DNA from: Verrucomicrobiales bacterium
GTDB lineage: Bacteria > Verrucomicrobiota > Verrucomicrobiia > Verrucomicrobiales > DEV007
DNA: 35,583 nucleotides
Direction of reading: 5' to 3'
Assembly (NCBI GenBank): GCA_029213025.1
Contig: JARGOZ010000067.1
Coordinates: forward strand, 1 to 35,583
Shown: positions 15,549 through 23,639 of the stretch, in pieces
Position numbering within the stretch: position 1 is the first letter of the stretch
How the letters are laid out: every line of letters begins with the position of its first letter
The notes under the pieces: model-generated
The model's input: only the letters and a program-made list of their open reading frames with translations
Told to the model about the DNA's origin: nothing
Database searches by the model: none
Translations under genes and position numbers: made by a program

Positions 15549-16786
15549 ATTCCGGAGACGACAACATATTTACGGATCTTCAGAAAGCTGCCGCCACATC
15601 CGGGCCGGCGATCGAAGCGGATCCTCCGCCGCTAAATCAAACCGGTCGCACCGCCCGCCAGCTCATTTTCCTCATCATTCTCGGAGCCTTCATCATCATC
15701 GCGCTGGTCTGGGCTTCCCGGGCCGAGGTCGAAACTGTAGTGAGGGGGCCTGGTCAGGTCATCCCCGATTCTTCCAAACAAATCATCCAGAGTCTCGAAG
15801 GCGGAATCATCAAAAACATACCGGTGACGGAGGGGCAAAAAGTCGCAGCCGGAGACATCATCCTCGAGCTCGATGACAAACGGTATTCCGCCTTTCACGA
15901 GGGCAACGTCGCGACCCGCGATGCCATCCTCGCCAGAATGGCCAGACTGCAGGCTGAGATCAAAGGCGCGGACAAAATCGAATTTCCCCCTGGGCTCACT
16001 GATCCCGAAGCCCGCCACGCCGAAGAGGAATTATTCAATGGCAGGCGCGAAGATCACCTCACCAAACTGCGCTTCAAAGAACGGCTCCTTGCTAAAGAAA
16101 ACGAGAGATTCGATGCTTCCCGAAGCGCCTTCCGCAGCGGTGCGTTGCCTGTGACCGAAAGGATCGCCAGGGAGTCCGAAATCCTCAAACTTGAAGAGGA
16201 AGTCAATACCTTGAAAACCACCTTCAAACGTGAGGCGCTCGAAAATTATGACAGAGCGAGAGAGCGCCTCACCACTCTGGTGCAAACCATGAAAGCCGAT
16301 GAAGACCGCATGGTCCGCACCGTGATTCGCTCGCCCATCGACGGCGTGGTTAACCGGATCCTCATCTCCACAATCGGTCGGGTTGTGGCCGGCGGAGAAC
16401 CGATCATGGAAATCATCCCGCAAAATGATCAACTGGTTATCGAGGCCAAAATCCGGCCGGCCGATATCGCCTTTCTCTATCAGGATCAGAATGTGAAAGT
16501 AAACTTTACCGCCTTCGATTTCTCTATATACGGAGGCCTCGACGGAAAGGTGAAAACGATAGGCGTCGATACGGTATATGATGAAGCGACGCAGGAGTCC
16601 TACTACCCGGTGAAAATCACTACAGAAAGCGACTCGCTCGGTGTAGACCCTAAGACCGGTCAAAAGCTCGACCTCGTCCCCGGAATGATCGCCGATGTCA
16701 ACATCCTCACCGGCAAGCGCACCATCCTCAACTATCTGCTCAAGCCCATCAACAAAGCGAAGCGTCAAGCGTTGCGGGAGCCGTAG
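15545..16786 (+). CDS. hlyD: HlyD-family periplasmic adaptor of the type I secretion system
   Basis: This 413-residue membrane-fusion protein has a cytosolic N-terminus, one membrane helix (LIFLIILGAFIIIALVWA, about residues 40-57), and then the typical barrel/lipoyl start VVRGPGQVIPDSSKQIIQ and SLEGGIIKNIPVTEGQKV. A long coiled coil (about 110-250) follows, then the second lipoyl half RSPIDGVVNRIL and a C-terminal LDLVPGMIADVNI motif near residue 378, characteristic of HlyD/LapC-type adaptors. It links the inner-membrane ABC exporter to TolC. Its ATG overlaps the exporter stop in an ATGA, showing translational coupling, and it ends the operon. Confidence 0.92.
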   Translation: MNSGDDNIFTDLQKAAATSGPAIEADPPPLNQTGRTARQLIFLIILGAFIIIALVWASRAEVETVVRGPGQVIPDSSKQIIQSLEGGIIKNIPVTEGQKVAAGDIILELDDKRYSAFHEGNVATRDAILARMARLQAEIKGADKIEFPPGLTDPEARHAEEELFNGRREDHLTKLRFKERLLAKENERFDASRSAFRSGALPVTERIARESEILKLEEEVNTLKTTFKREALENYDRARERLTTLVQTMKADEDRMVRTVIRSPIDGVVNRILISTIGRVVAGGEPIMEIIPQNDQLVIEAKIRPADIAFLYQDQNVKVNFTAFDFSIYGGLDGKVKTIGVDTVYDEATQESYYPVKITTESDSLGVDPKTGQKLDLVPGMIADVNILTGKRTILNYLLKPINKAKRQALREP

Positions 16787-16830
16787 AAGTTTCTGCCGGC
16801 TTCGAGGCGATGCCTCCTCGATCTCATTCC

Positions 16831-17359
16831 TCACATGTGCGGCAAACATAGGAACTGACTTTTCGAGGCGATCCAATGTATTCTCAAGGTTTTGACTGAA
16901 TCCGAAATGTCATGTAGCCGCTGCAGAACAACTGCTGGGTGCATATCCCACAGGGTGATTAAGTAATCTTGAGGGTGAACTGCGCGCAGATCCCAGGGTT
17001 CCAAATCATGGGTTCTAAAATGTTTGAGATTAAAAGATGACGATCAGTTGGGCTCCTCCGCGAATCGCAGTGGCGAGCACATGGCGGTCGTCTTCATCAT
17101 TTGTACATGAAGGAATGAGAGCCTCGTAATTCTCTACCAAAGCCTCGGGGAAAGCGGCTTTGACCTGCTCTTGCTAATACTCGGTTCTTTCGTCATTCCA
17201 GCCAAATACATCCTTATGCACATGGCGGACCTCAGCCAGAATCGTCTCCGAAAAGCACGGAAGGTACAAGCGATGATCAGCCAATCTCAGAAGCAGGTCA
17301 TTGACGCCAGGGTTCGCCAGTACGCAGGCATCGAGGCACACTGTAAAATCTGAAGTCAC
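16831..17359 (-). pseudogene. PIN-domain toxin (VapC-like), broken by a stop and a frameshift
   Basis: Reading from ATG 17357-17359 gives a PIN domain: VCLDACVLANPGVNDLLLRLA with the first catalytic Asp, then ETILAEVRH. An in-frame TAG stands at 17174-17176. The same frame goes on with AFPEALVENYEALIPS and DEDDRHVLATAIRGGAQLIV, containing the second acidic cluster. At 17030-17035 one extra T shifts the frame. The shifted frame continues NLKHFRTHDLEPWDLRAVHP to a stop at 16831. Both lesions sit inside conserved sequence, so the gene looks inactivated or mis-sequenced. PIN toxins are RNases. The start overlaps the antitoxin stop by four bases (ATGA). Confidence 0.82.
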
Positions 17360-17820
17360 GCTTCTCCTGTATAGTCAGCGTGTTCATCGTAGGAGCCATC
17401 GTCCATCAAGCGGTCGCTAAGCTGATCAATGTGCTTACGTCTCTCTGCGGATCGCTTTTCCTCGTATGCGAGTAAATCATTCAAATACACGCGACGATGG
17501 GTTCCGCACATGTGAAACGGGATTTCTCCGGATTCTAAAAGTTTCACCAAAAACGGTCTGGAAACGCCAAGGTGATCTGCCGCAGCCTGAGTAGTCAATT
17601 GGTCATCACCGAAAACAACTGAAACCGATTTCCCCATTCTCATCTGCCGGACAATTTCCACCAACAGATGAAAAACCGGTTCCGGAAAATCAATGTGGGC
17701 CCCTTCCCTACCAAGCAGGACAGGTCTGTCCCGTCCGTTTATAACGTTGTACAACTTGTCCAATAACTCCTGATCTTCAGGAGATGGAGTGCCGGGCTTG
17801 TTTGAAAGAGTCGTCGCCAT
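17356..17820 (-). CDS. HTH (excisionase-type) antitoxin paired with a PIN toxin
   Basis: This 154-residue protein has a helix-turn-helix of the excisionase/MerR-like type in its second half: LTTQAAADHLGVSRPFLVKLL (from about residue 74) followed by the wing-like IPFHMCGTHRRVYLNDLLAYE (about 99-119). This family is often encoded directly upstream of PIN-domain toxins as the antitoxin and autoregulator, as here with an ATGA overlap. The C-terminal charged tail (EEKRSAERRKHIDQL) is the usual toxin-binding region. The toxin gene is broken, while this gene looks intact. A perfect 9-bp tandem repeat lies just upstream of the start and could be the operator. Confidence 0.8.
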   Translation of the reverse strand: MATTLSNKPGTPSPEDQELLDKLYNVINGRDRPVLLGREGAHIDFPEPVFHLLVEIVRQMRMGKSVSVVFGDDQLTTQAAADHLGVSRPFLVKLLESGEIPFHMCGTHRRVYLNDLLAYEEKRSAERRKHIDQLSDRLMDDGSYDEHADYTGEA

Positions 17821-17832
17821 TTCGGTTTACAA

Positions 17833-17850
17833 TAATCGAAATAATCGAAA
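17833..17850 (-). promoter_or_regulatory. Candidate antitoxin operator (two 9-bp direct repeats)
   Basis: TAATCGAAA occurs twice in direct succession at 17833-17841 and 17842-17850 (TTTCGATTA on the coding strand), 13 bases before the antitoxin start. Tandem sites at this position are typical of toxin-antitoxin autorepression. Function is inferred from position only. Confidence 0.45.
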
Positions 17851-17878
17851 CGGCAAGATCTCGCAACGAATCTACGAT

Positions 17879-18661
17879 CTATCCGGCATCGGGATATCTT
17901 TCACAAAATTCATCCAAAACCGGCAGCAAGCGCTTGTGTAGCTTTTTCCGGCAGGTCTCGACAATCGTTTCCGGAATTTTGCCGTAGTGCGCGTGCGCGA
18001 TGGCTCCGGTCATGCAGGCAATTGTATCGCTGTCTCCGCCGATGGATATGGCGAGGCGAACCGCCGATTCGAAATCGCTGGATTCCAGAAACGCAATGAT
18101 CGCTTCCGGCACCGAGCCCTGGCAACTGACATCAAATTCGTAATTCGGGCGGATTTCATCGAGAGTCCGGCCCAGATTATAATCGAATCGCGATTCGATT
18201 TGCTCGCGGATGTGCTCTTTGCCTTCACCGGTGCGGGCGAGGAAAACGGCCAGCGCTATCGCCTGAGCTCCCTTGATTCCCTCCGGGTGATTGTGGGTGA
18301 CTTCGGCGGACCGCTCGGCCTCCGCCAAAACGTCGTCGATGGAATCCCGGGCCCATCCGATCGGGCTGACTCTCATGCCGGCTCCATTTCCCCAGCTGTT
18401 GTAGGGCTCCGGATTTTCTTTCTTCATCCATTGGAAAAAACCGCCGCCGTAACCGGCAAAAGGATAGCGGCATCCATAAATCTGATAGATATCGGCATAC
18501 GATCCGCCATAGGTCAGTAGATCTGCCGTGGCCAGGGTCAGCACGGTATCGTCTGTCCAGGTCGCGTTGATTTGGAAAAGCGGATCAAAGTCGGCTTTCT
18601 TGATATTTTTTGATTCAAAAATCGAGCCGATAATATCTCCGGCAATGGCTCCAAGCATCAT
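17879..18661 (-). CDS. ADP-ribosylglycohydrolase family protein
   Basis: From ATG 18659-18661 the protein has 260 residues, normal for the family; the longer frame to 19018 has no matching extra domain. It begins MMLGAIAGDIIGSIFES, has the metal-binding ATWTDDTVLTLATADLL near residue 35, a GNGAGMRVSPIGWA motif near 92, HNHPEGIKGAQAIALAVFLA near 120, and the second metal motif SIGGDSDTIACMTGAIAHA near 212. These are the Asp-rich sites for two Mg ions in DraG/ARH-type enzymes, which remove ADP-ribose from proteins or nucleic acids. All motifs are intact. It is divergent from the asparaginase-domain gene, with a 99-bp gap. Confidence 0.92.
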   Translation of the reverse strand: MMLGAIAGDIIGSIFESKNIKKADFDPLFQINATWTDDTVLTLATADLLTYGGSYADIYQIYGCRYPFAGYGGGFFQWMKKENPEPYNSWGNGAGMRVSPIGWARDSIDDVLAEAERSAEVTHNHPEGIKGAQAIALAVFLARTGEGKEHIREQIESRFDYNLGRTLDEIRPNYEFDVSCQGSVPEAIIAFLESSDFESAVRLAISIGGDSDTIACMTGAIAHAHYGKIPETIVETCRKKLHKRLLPVLDEFCERYPDAG

Positions 18662-18760
18662 AACCGACTTTCTACCACAGCCGGGTTTTCGACGCCAATC
18701 TTTCCGGGCGTAATTGGCAAAAACAGTTTTCGCAACCGCAGAAGGCAGTAGTTTGGCGGA

Positions 18761-19270
18761 ATGACAGATTTTCCTCCCTTTCGAATTCGCGCCTTCACGA
18801 TTGGCGGGACAATCGATAAAGTATACTTCGATGAGACCAGCTCCTACGAAATCGGGGAACCACAGATTGGCCCGTTGCTGAAAGAAGCCAATGTGACTTT
18901 CGAATTTGAAGTGGAGAGTTTGATGAGAAAAGACAGCCTCGATCTTACCGATGCGGACCGCAGAAAAATCCGGCAACATGTCGAGGCCGCTGCGGAAACC
19001 CGAATCCTTATCACCCACGGCACTGATACCATGACCGAGACCGCTGCCGCGCTGGTAGACATTCCGGCTAAAACAATCGTTTTCACCGGCTCAATGTTGC
19101 CGGCGAAATTCCGGCAGAACGATGCCCTGTTTAATGTCGGCTGCGCTGTCGGCGCTGTGCAAACTCTGCCTCCGGGCGTATATATAGCTATGAATGGCTG
19201 TATCTTCCCGGCCGGTTCGGTGAGGAAGAACCGGGAAAAGCGTTGCTTTGAAAGGGTTGAATCGACGTGA
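18761..19270 (+). CDS. Small asparaginase-domain protein
   Basis: This 169-residue protein has both threonine motifs of the asparaginase N-terminal domain: AFTIGGTIDK (Thr17) and ITHGTDTMTET near residue 84, followed by IVFTGSMLPAKF. Classical asparaginases have about 330 residues and a second domain. This short form ends shortly after GVYIAMNGCIFPAGSVRKN, which agrees with a known family of stand-alone asparaginase domains, so I do not call it truncated. It may hydrolyse asparagine or a related amide; this is inference. ATG at 18761 follows GGCGGA closely. No signal peptide is seen. Confidence 0.85.
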   Translation: MTDFPPFRIRAFTIGGTIDKVYFDETSSYEIGEPQIGPLLKEANVTFEFEVESLMRKDSLDLTDADRRKIRQHVEAAAETRILITHGTDTMTETAAALVDIPAKTIVFTGSMLPAKFRQNDALFNVGCAVGAVQTLPPGVYIAMNGCIFPAGSVRKNREKRCFERVEST

Positions 19271-19332
19271 CTCGTAAAATTCGGACCGGTTTCCGGTTAC
19301 GAATTAGCAAGATGCCCGCCGGTTTAATCTAT

Positions 19333-20268
19333 CTACTTCAGAGCCCCTTCTTTCTTGCCGTTTGTCGTCAACACATGCACCTCATGCGCTTTGACCTTCG
19401 GATGGAAAAATTCCCAGACAACTTTCTTATCCGGCGTCACTTCAAACAGTTTCGGCTTCTTCGGATCTTTCTGACCGTAGCTGCAAATCACGGTATTGCC
19501 GCTGGCGAGACGCTGGCCTCCACAGGGATCAGCGAATCGTCCTCCGACATCTTCGTTGGTGACTTTCCAGACAACCTGGCCCTCTTCGTCCAGTTCGACG
19601 GTCTTGTTTCCGTGGGTGAGATTGATAAGCGTCCGGCCGTTTTCGAGGCGGATCGCGGTAAAAGGCCAGTTTTCGGCTTTGCGCCCCCCAAGCTCTTCGA
19701 GATCGGTTTTAAAGATTTTAACTACGGTTCCGTCGGGCTGGTATTCTTTCACTGCAAAAGCGAGGAGATGTGGCACAAGATAGTTCCCGTTCGGTAGCTT
19801 TCGGGCCATACGGGTTTGCATATGGGCGTTGTCGGTTTCCGGCTGCAGGGGAATTTCCGCCGCGATCTTTCCGTCTCCGGAGATCTCCAGTAAGCGGGGC
19901 CTAACGCCGCGCTCCACGACGAGAGTGTTGCCGTCATCCAGCCGAACTGCGGTTCCCAGCTCTTTGTTTTCTGAGGCAAGTTTGTAGCTCCAGATTTCTT
20001 TCCCTTCGGGTGTGATTTCGCGGGCCACGTTGCCTATGGTGGCGAGGATGTGGCCGTTTTCCAAAACGAAAGCATCCCGCGCTTTGCCTTTGGTTTGCCA
20101 TTGTATTTTACCGTCTTCCCCTATGAGAACAGTCGGATTCCCGGCGATGAGAAAGGAATGTTTTATTCCCGCGTCCGACACCTGGCTGCCGAAAGATTTG
20201 GGTGTGTTCTGAGCCGCCAGCAGAGAAAAGGGGGCGAGGGCGGTGAAAAAGAAAATGGATAGCTTCAT
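19333..20268 (-). CDS. Exported beta-propeller (PQQ-like repeat) protein
   Basis: The start at ATG 20266-20268 gives a signal peptide MKLSIFFFTALAPFSLLAAQ and a 311-residue exported protein. It is built of repeated blades with the pattern G.I.W......DA..LENGHIL, then EGKEIWSYK..., LDDGNTLVVE, LPNGNYLVP, LENGRTLI and ASGNTVICS. Each blade combines a DG or NG turn with a Trp-containing strand, as in PQQ-like propellers. The function is unknown; such proteins are often periplasmic binding or scaffold proteins. It is the last gene of a minus-strand series with the YHYH and lectin-like genes and the two-component system. Confidence 0.8.
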   Translation of the reverse strand: MKLSIFFFTALAPFSLLAAQNTPKSFGSQVSDAGIKHSFLIAGNPTVLIGEDGKIQWQTKGKARDAFVLENGHILATIGNVAREITPEGKEIWSYKLASENKELGTAVRLDDGNTLVVERGVRPRLLEISGDGKIAAEIPLQPETDNAHMQTRMARKLPNGNYLVPHLLAFAVKEYQPDGTVVKIFKTDLEELGGRKAENWPFTAIRLENGRTLINLTHGNKTVELDEEGQVVWKVTNEDVGGRFADPCGGQRLASGNTVICSYGQKDPKKPKLFEVTPDKKVVWEFFHPKVKAHEVHVLTTNGKKEGALK

Positions 20269-20341
20269 GTATGCCCATCCTGGACCGCCCAGGAGCGGAA
20301 ACCTATAGCGCATATCCTGTTTTTTGACAGCTTACAAATAC

Positions 20342-21427
20342 CTATTGTTCAGGTCTTCTTCGGTCGCCTTTTCCCTTATCCTCTTTAGGACGACCTTTTC
20401 CCTTACCTCCCGGTGAGTGTTGGTAGGATTGTTTGCGTATTGATCCATCGGAGTCGTGGTAGGTAAAGTCGGCACCGGTTTTGGTTACCTGGTATTGAAT
20501 TGAGGCTTTTTTACCGTCAACCTGGTACTCGAGGGTGTAGCCCTGATCGATAGTCCCGGAAAATCCTGTGATCTCCGCTCCGCGAAGGGGGCGCTCAGCG
20601 GGGCGTACTCCTTCGGCCCGGGGTTGTGGGTCCACCTGTCCTTCAGCTTCTACCACTTCGCCGTGAAATCCGCCGATCACGTAGGGGTAGGATTCTGTGG
20701 CGTGATAGTGGTAGCCCAGACCGTCGTGATCATGACCGGAACACTTATCGAGATCGCCGGGTATGGTTCCGTCCGCTTCGCTTAACCCGAGAACAGGGTA
20801 GCCGTCAAGAGCGTAAGCGACGGGATTTCCTTTACCTACTACCTTTTCCAAATGTAGCGGCGCGATGTGATAGTGATAGTCATCGCCCCGTCCGCAATGC
20901 CCTCCCCATTGATCGAGTTCCCCGATTTCCTGCGAGATTTCGCCCCGGTTGTTTTGCGGATTAAAAATCGGGATACCATTTACTCCGATTGCTATAGCTC
21001 CGCGAAGAAAACGTCCTTTGATCATAGCGGGATCTGCTGACGGAACCGGCTTGAGAGGGAGTCGCCACGCGTTGTCTTTCACATATCCATGGGGAAGGGG
21101 GACCTGTTGTTGCCAGGCGGTAATTCCCACCATCATCTGATGATCGGGGATACCATTGCTTTCGATATAGAAATAATCCTCGCTCCAGGAAAGCCCGAGT
21201 CGGTCCTTGAACGGGGCAAAAGCCTCTGCCGTCGGGTGGGTTTTTCCGCCTGGATTTTCGAAAGTGTATTTCCCCGGAAATCCGGCGGTATACGGTTGTA
21301 ACTTTGGTGAAACAGCGGCAATCATAAGGGGGATAAAAAGCGAGGAAAATAGAAGTCCGACAGTTAGAATTGCGACCGTACCCTGTTTGGTCCGACACGG
21401 TACCCTGTTAGGTTTAGATGTAGTCAT
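20342..21427 (-). CDS. Exported YHYH-domain protein with repeat-encoded N-terminus
   Basis: From ATG 21425-21427 (GCAGGAT just before it) the protein has 361 residues: a polar start MTTSKPNRVPCRTKQGT, a hydrophobic core VAILTVGLLFSSLFIPLMIAA, then a YHYH domain. The domain has DDYHYHIAPLHLEK near residue 182 and GLGYHYHATESYPYVIGGFHG near 240, with the VAYALDGYPVLG motif between. YHYH proteins are exported; the His/Tyr motifs suggest metal binding, but no function is established. The first 17 or so residues are encoded by two units of the 22-bp repeat. The C-terminal 25 residues are Lys/Gly/Arg-rich (GGKGKGRPKEDKGKGD). The gene starts 14 bp after the stop of the lectin-like gene, so they share a transcript. 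Confidence 0.85.
   Translation of the reverse strand: MTTSKPNRVPCRTKQGTVAILTVGLLFSSLFIPLMIAAVSPKLQPYTAGFPGKYTFENPGGKTHPTAEAFAPFKDRLGLSWSEDYFYIESNGIPDHQMMVGITAWQQQVPLPHGYVKDNAWRLPLKPVPSADPAMIKGRFLRGAIAIGVNGIPIFNPQNNRGEISQEIGELDQWGGHCGRGDDYHYHIAPLHLEKVVGKGNPVAYALDGYPVLGLSEADGTIPGDLDKCSGHDHDGLGYHYHATESYPYVIGGFHGEVVEAEGQVDPQPRAEGVRPAERPLRGAEITGFSGTIDQGYTLEYQVDGKKASIQYQVTKTGADFTYHDSDGSIRKQSYQHSPGGKGKGRPKEDKGKGDRRRPEQ
21377..21420 (+). repeat. 22-bp repeat array C (two units, inside coding sequence)
   Basis: CGTACCCTGTT at 21377 and GGTACCCTGTT at 21399 are 22 bp apart. Both lie within codons 3 to 17 of the YHYH gene, read in antisense, before its signal-peptide core. They encode NRVPCRTKQGT there. 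Confidence 0.92.
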
Positions 21428-21440
21428 ATCCTGCGTGCGG

Positions 21441-22139
21441 CTAATGCTTCTCACTGGCATCGATGACACCGCGAGGCCATTTGCGGGGTATCGAATCTCC
21501 GTTGGGTGGACTGGAAATTGTTTTGCGGAAGATCACCGTGTTATCGAGGGCGAGATCTTTGGTCCAGATCCATTTGGCTCCGGCGAAGTCGTTTTCGTAG
21601 TAGGGGGATTTTGGGCCCACAGCCTCTTCGGTGTGTTCCACCGCATTGTCCCATTTGGAATCATCAAAAGCCGTTTCATACCAGTCATCGGGTATAGGGA
21701 AATGTTCGGTCTTCGGGTTATTCATATCGCGATTCACCGGGCCGTGGAAGTAGCTCTTAGCCTTCCAGGTTTTGTCGGTCACCGTCCCGTCGCCGAATTT
21801 CAAAATAAATCCTGCATCGCCCAGGTTGGTGTTGTTGTATTCGAGACCGGTATCCTTGTCGGCGTTGTCCTTCGCCATTACCGCAATCGTCATGGGATAC
21901 TCCGGCAGGATGTCGACCGAAATGACGTTGTGAGGAATGAATGAAATCGAATCGACCGCTACGAGATTGCCGTTGATATAGAGTTTGAACCAGTTATCGG
22001 CATAGATATTCGCCCGGACGGTATCGGTGATCCGGGGTTTGGCGATTTTCGGGCCTTTGCCGCCTTTCCCTTTTTCCGGTTGCTGAGCCTGAGCCGCAAA
22101 GGTCAGGGCGAGAATGAGTGCGATGCTGAATGTTTTCAT
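21441..22139 (-). CDS. Exported lectin-like (galactose-binding-fold) protein
   Basis: This 232-residue protein has a signal peptide (MKTFSIALILALTFAAQAQ) and then a Lys/Gly-rich stretch (EKGKGGKGPKIAKP). The rest resembles a jelly-roll carbohydrate-binding domain: ANIYADNWFKLYINGNLV, PHNVISVDILPEYPMTIAVMA and WYETAFDDSKWDNAVEH, then AKWIWTKDLALDNTVIFRKT. The W..t.fDDS.W pattern is common in rhamnosidase-type N-terminal domains. It probably binds a glycan or acts as a structural partner of the YHYH protein encoded next to it. Assignment of the fold is by pattern only. Confidence 0.65.
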   Translation of the reverse strand: MKTFSIALILALTFAAQAQQPEKGKGGKGPKIAKPRITDTVRANIYADNWFKLYINGNLVAVDSISFIPHNVISVDILPEYPMTIAVMAKDNADKDTGLEYNNTNLGDAGFILKFGDGTVTDKTWKAKSYFHGPVNRDMNNPKTEHFPIPDDWYETAFDDSKWDNAVEHTEEAVGPKSPYYENDFAGAKWIWTKDLALDNTVIFRKTISSPPNGDSIPRKWPRGVIDASEKH

Positions 22140-22193
22140 GTTTCGATTATGGATAACTAACCATGTCCGGATGTCGGAATGATTACAATCAGA

Positions 22194-23639
22194 TTACGAA
22201 GTTGTAATCTTCGGGAATTTGACCAGAAAAACGTTCTTTCCGCCTTCAACCGAGGCGGTTACTGTTCCCCCGTGGGCGGAGATGATTTCTTTGACGAGAC
22301 TTAATCCCAGACCGGTACCGCCGGAGCCGGAGTCCTTTCCGCGATAGAAACGGTCAAATATCGTGCAGGTTTCGTCTTCCGCGAGTAGGGGACCGGTGTT
22401 GGAGATTTCCCAAATGGCCTCGTTATCTTTGCTGGAAAGTCGACAGCTGATTTCGCCTGCTTCGACATTGTGACGGACGGCATTGGAAAACAGATTGTGG
22501 GCTACCTGTTGCAGCAGGTTTTTGTCTCCCGGTATTTCTATACCCGGTTCAATCTCGCTGTGTATGGTAATATTTTTGGCTTCAGCGAGCAGTCCGGCAT
22601 CTTCAAGCCACATGTTCACCGCTTCTGACAGATTCACCATCGAATCACTGGTTTTCAGTTGCCCGGAATCGGCGCGCGACAGCAAAAGCAGGTTTTCGAG
22701 GACGGCTTTCTGCCGGTCGGTTTGCTCAAGTAAATCGGAAAAAACCGCCTGCCGAACAGGATCATCCCCACTTTCGGCGAGCGCCCTCTCGAGGGTTCCT
22801 CGCATGATGGCGAGCGGCGTCTTCAACTCGTGAGAGGCGTCCCCACTGAAGCGGGTGGCCTGATGAAAGCTTCGCTCCAGGCGCTCCAGCATGGCATTGT
22901 ATTGATCGATGATTCCGGAAAATTCCGATGCGGCACCTTCGACTTCGAGACGGCTGTCGAGAGCCTGAGCGGAGATACTTTGCATATCGCGCCGAAGGGA
23001 GATGATCGGTCGCAGGGCGCGTCGTGATAGTAGCCAGGCCCCCAGCGCGATCAAAAATACGGCTCCGGGAAGAGCGACGAGAAATGCCTGGCGAAGTGAT
23101 TTTGTCTCGCGGCTCAGCTCGTTTAGATTTGCCCCGACTACGATCTTAACCTGCCCATTGGCAAATACCCCGACTCGAAAGCTTTCTCTATCTGTCGACA
23201 CATTGTGAAAAGTGGGGGTGAAAACCGGGCGGTCACGCCGGCCGCCCTTTCTCTCGTCCTGCTTTGATGGTGGCGGGAGATTTGGTTGAGGGTCGAGTAG
23301 TTGGTCGCCTGCCGGAAATGTATGGGATTTCAGTTGGTCCGGCCAACCGGCCGAACGATGCAACTCATGACCATCACTGGTGAGCAGGGCAAAAAAACGA
23401 GTCCGGGACTTTTCTTCCCCGAAGTTTTCCGCCAGCGAAATCTCCATTCTCTGTGTATCCGCTTTGGGTGTGGCGCGGGTCGCATGCCGAATACCAAATG
23501 TGCTCAACGACTCGTCGAGAGCCGCAATGCGGTCGTGTTTTAATGAAAGCCAAACCACCCAACTGAAAACGAGCAGAACGGTAGAGGAAATCACGACAGA
23601 CCAAAGAACGATCTTATAGCGAAAAGAATGGACGATCAT
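22194..23639 (-). CDS. Sensor histidine kinase
   Basis: This 481-residue protein has two membrane helices: VLWSVVISSTVLLVFSWVVW (residues 11-30) and ALPGAVFLIALGAWLL near 195. They enclose a periplasmic sensor of about 150 residues that includes a basic RKGGRRDRP segment. A HAMP-like linker follows (RRALRPIISLRRDMQSI), then the phosphoacceptor SHELKTPLAIMRG near residue 270. The ATPase domain shows an N box HNLFSNAVRHN, a G1-like ISNTGP and GTGLGLSLVKEIISAHGG. It should sense an envelope signal and phosphorylate the response regulator encoded upstream, whose stop overlaps this start (ATGA). The target genes are likely the exported-protein genes just downstream; this is inference from order. 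Confidence 0.93.
   Translation of the reverse strand: MIVHSFRYKIVLWSVVISSTVLLVFSWVVWLSLKHDRIAALDESLSTFGIRHATRATPKADTQRMEISLAENFGEEKSRTRFFALLTSDGHELHRSAGWPDQLKSHTFPAGDQLLDPQPNLPPPSKQDERKGGRRDRPVFTPTFHNVSTDRESFRVGVFANGQVKIVVGANLNELSRETKSLRQAFLVALPGAVFLIALGAWLLSRRALRPIISLRRDMQSISAQALDSRLEVEGAASEFSGIIDQYNAMLERLERSFHQATRFSGDASHELKTPLAIMRGTLERALAESGDDPVRQAVFSDLLEQTDRQKAVLENLLLLSRADSGQLKTSDSMVNLSEAVNMWLEDAGLLAEAKNITIHSEIEPGIEIPGDKNLLQQVAHNLFSNAVRHNVEAGEISCRLSSKDNEAIWEISNTGPLLAEDETCTIFDRFYRGKDSGSGGTGLGLSLVKEIISAHGGTVTASVEGGKNVFLVKFPKITTS

Noticed and set aside
16801..16820. Rho-independent terminator after hlyD
   Set aside because: A five-pair stem (GAGGC/GCCTC) is present but no T-run follows, and the broken toxin gene begins nearby on the other strand.
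18662..19018. N-terminal extension of the ADP-ribosylglycohydrolase
   Set aside because: The extension overlaps the divergent asparaginase-domain gene, and the family begins at the MLGAIAGD motif.
18761..19270. Truncated asparaginase pseudogene
   Set aside because: Both Thr motifs are intact and the end coincides with the normal end of stand-alone asparaginase-domain proteins.
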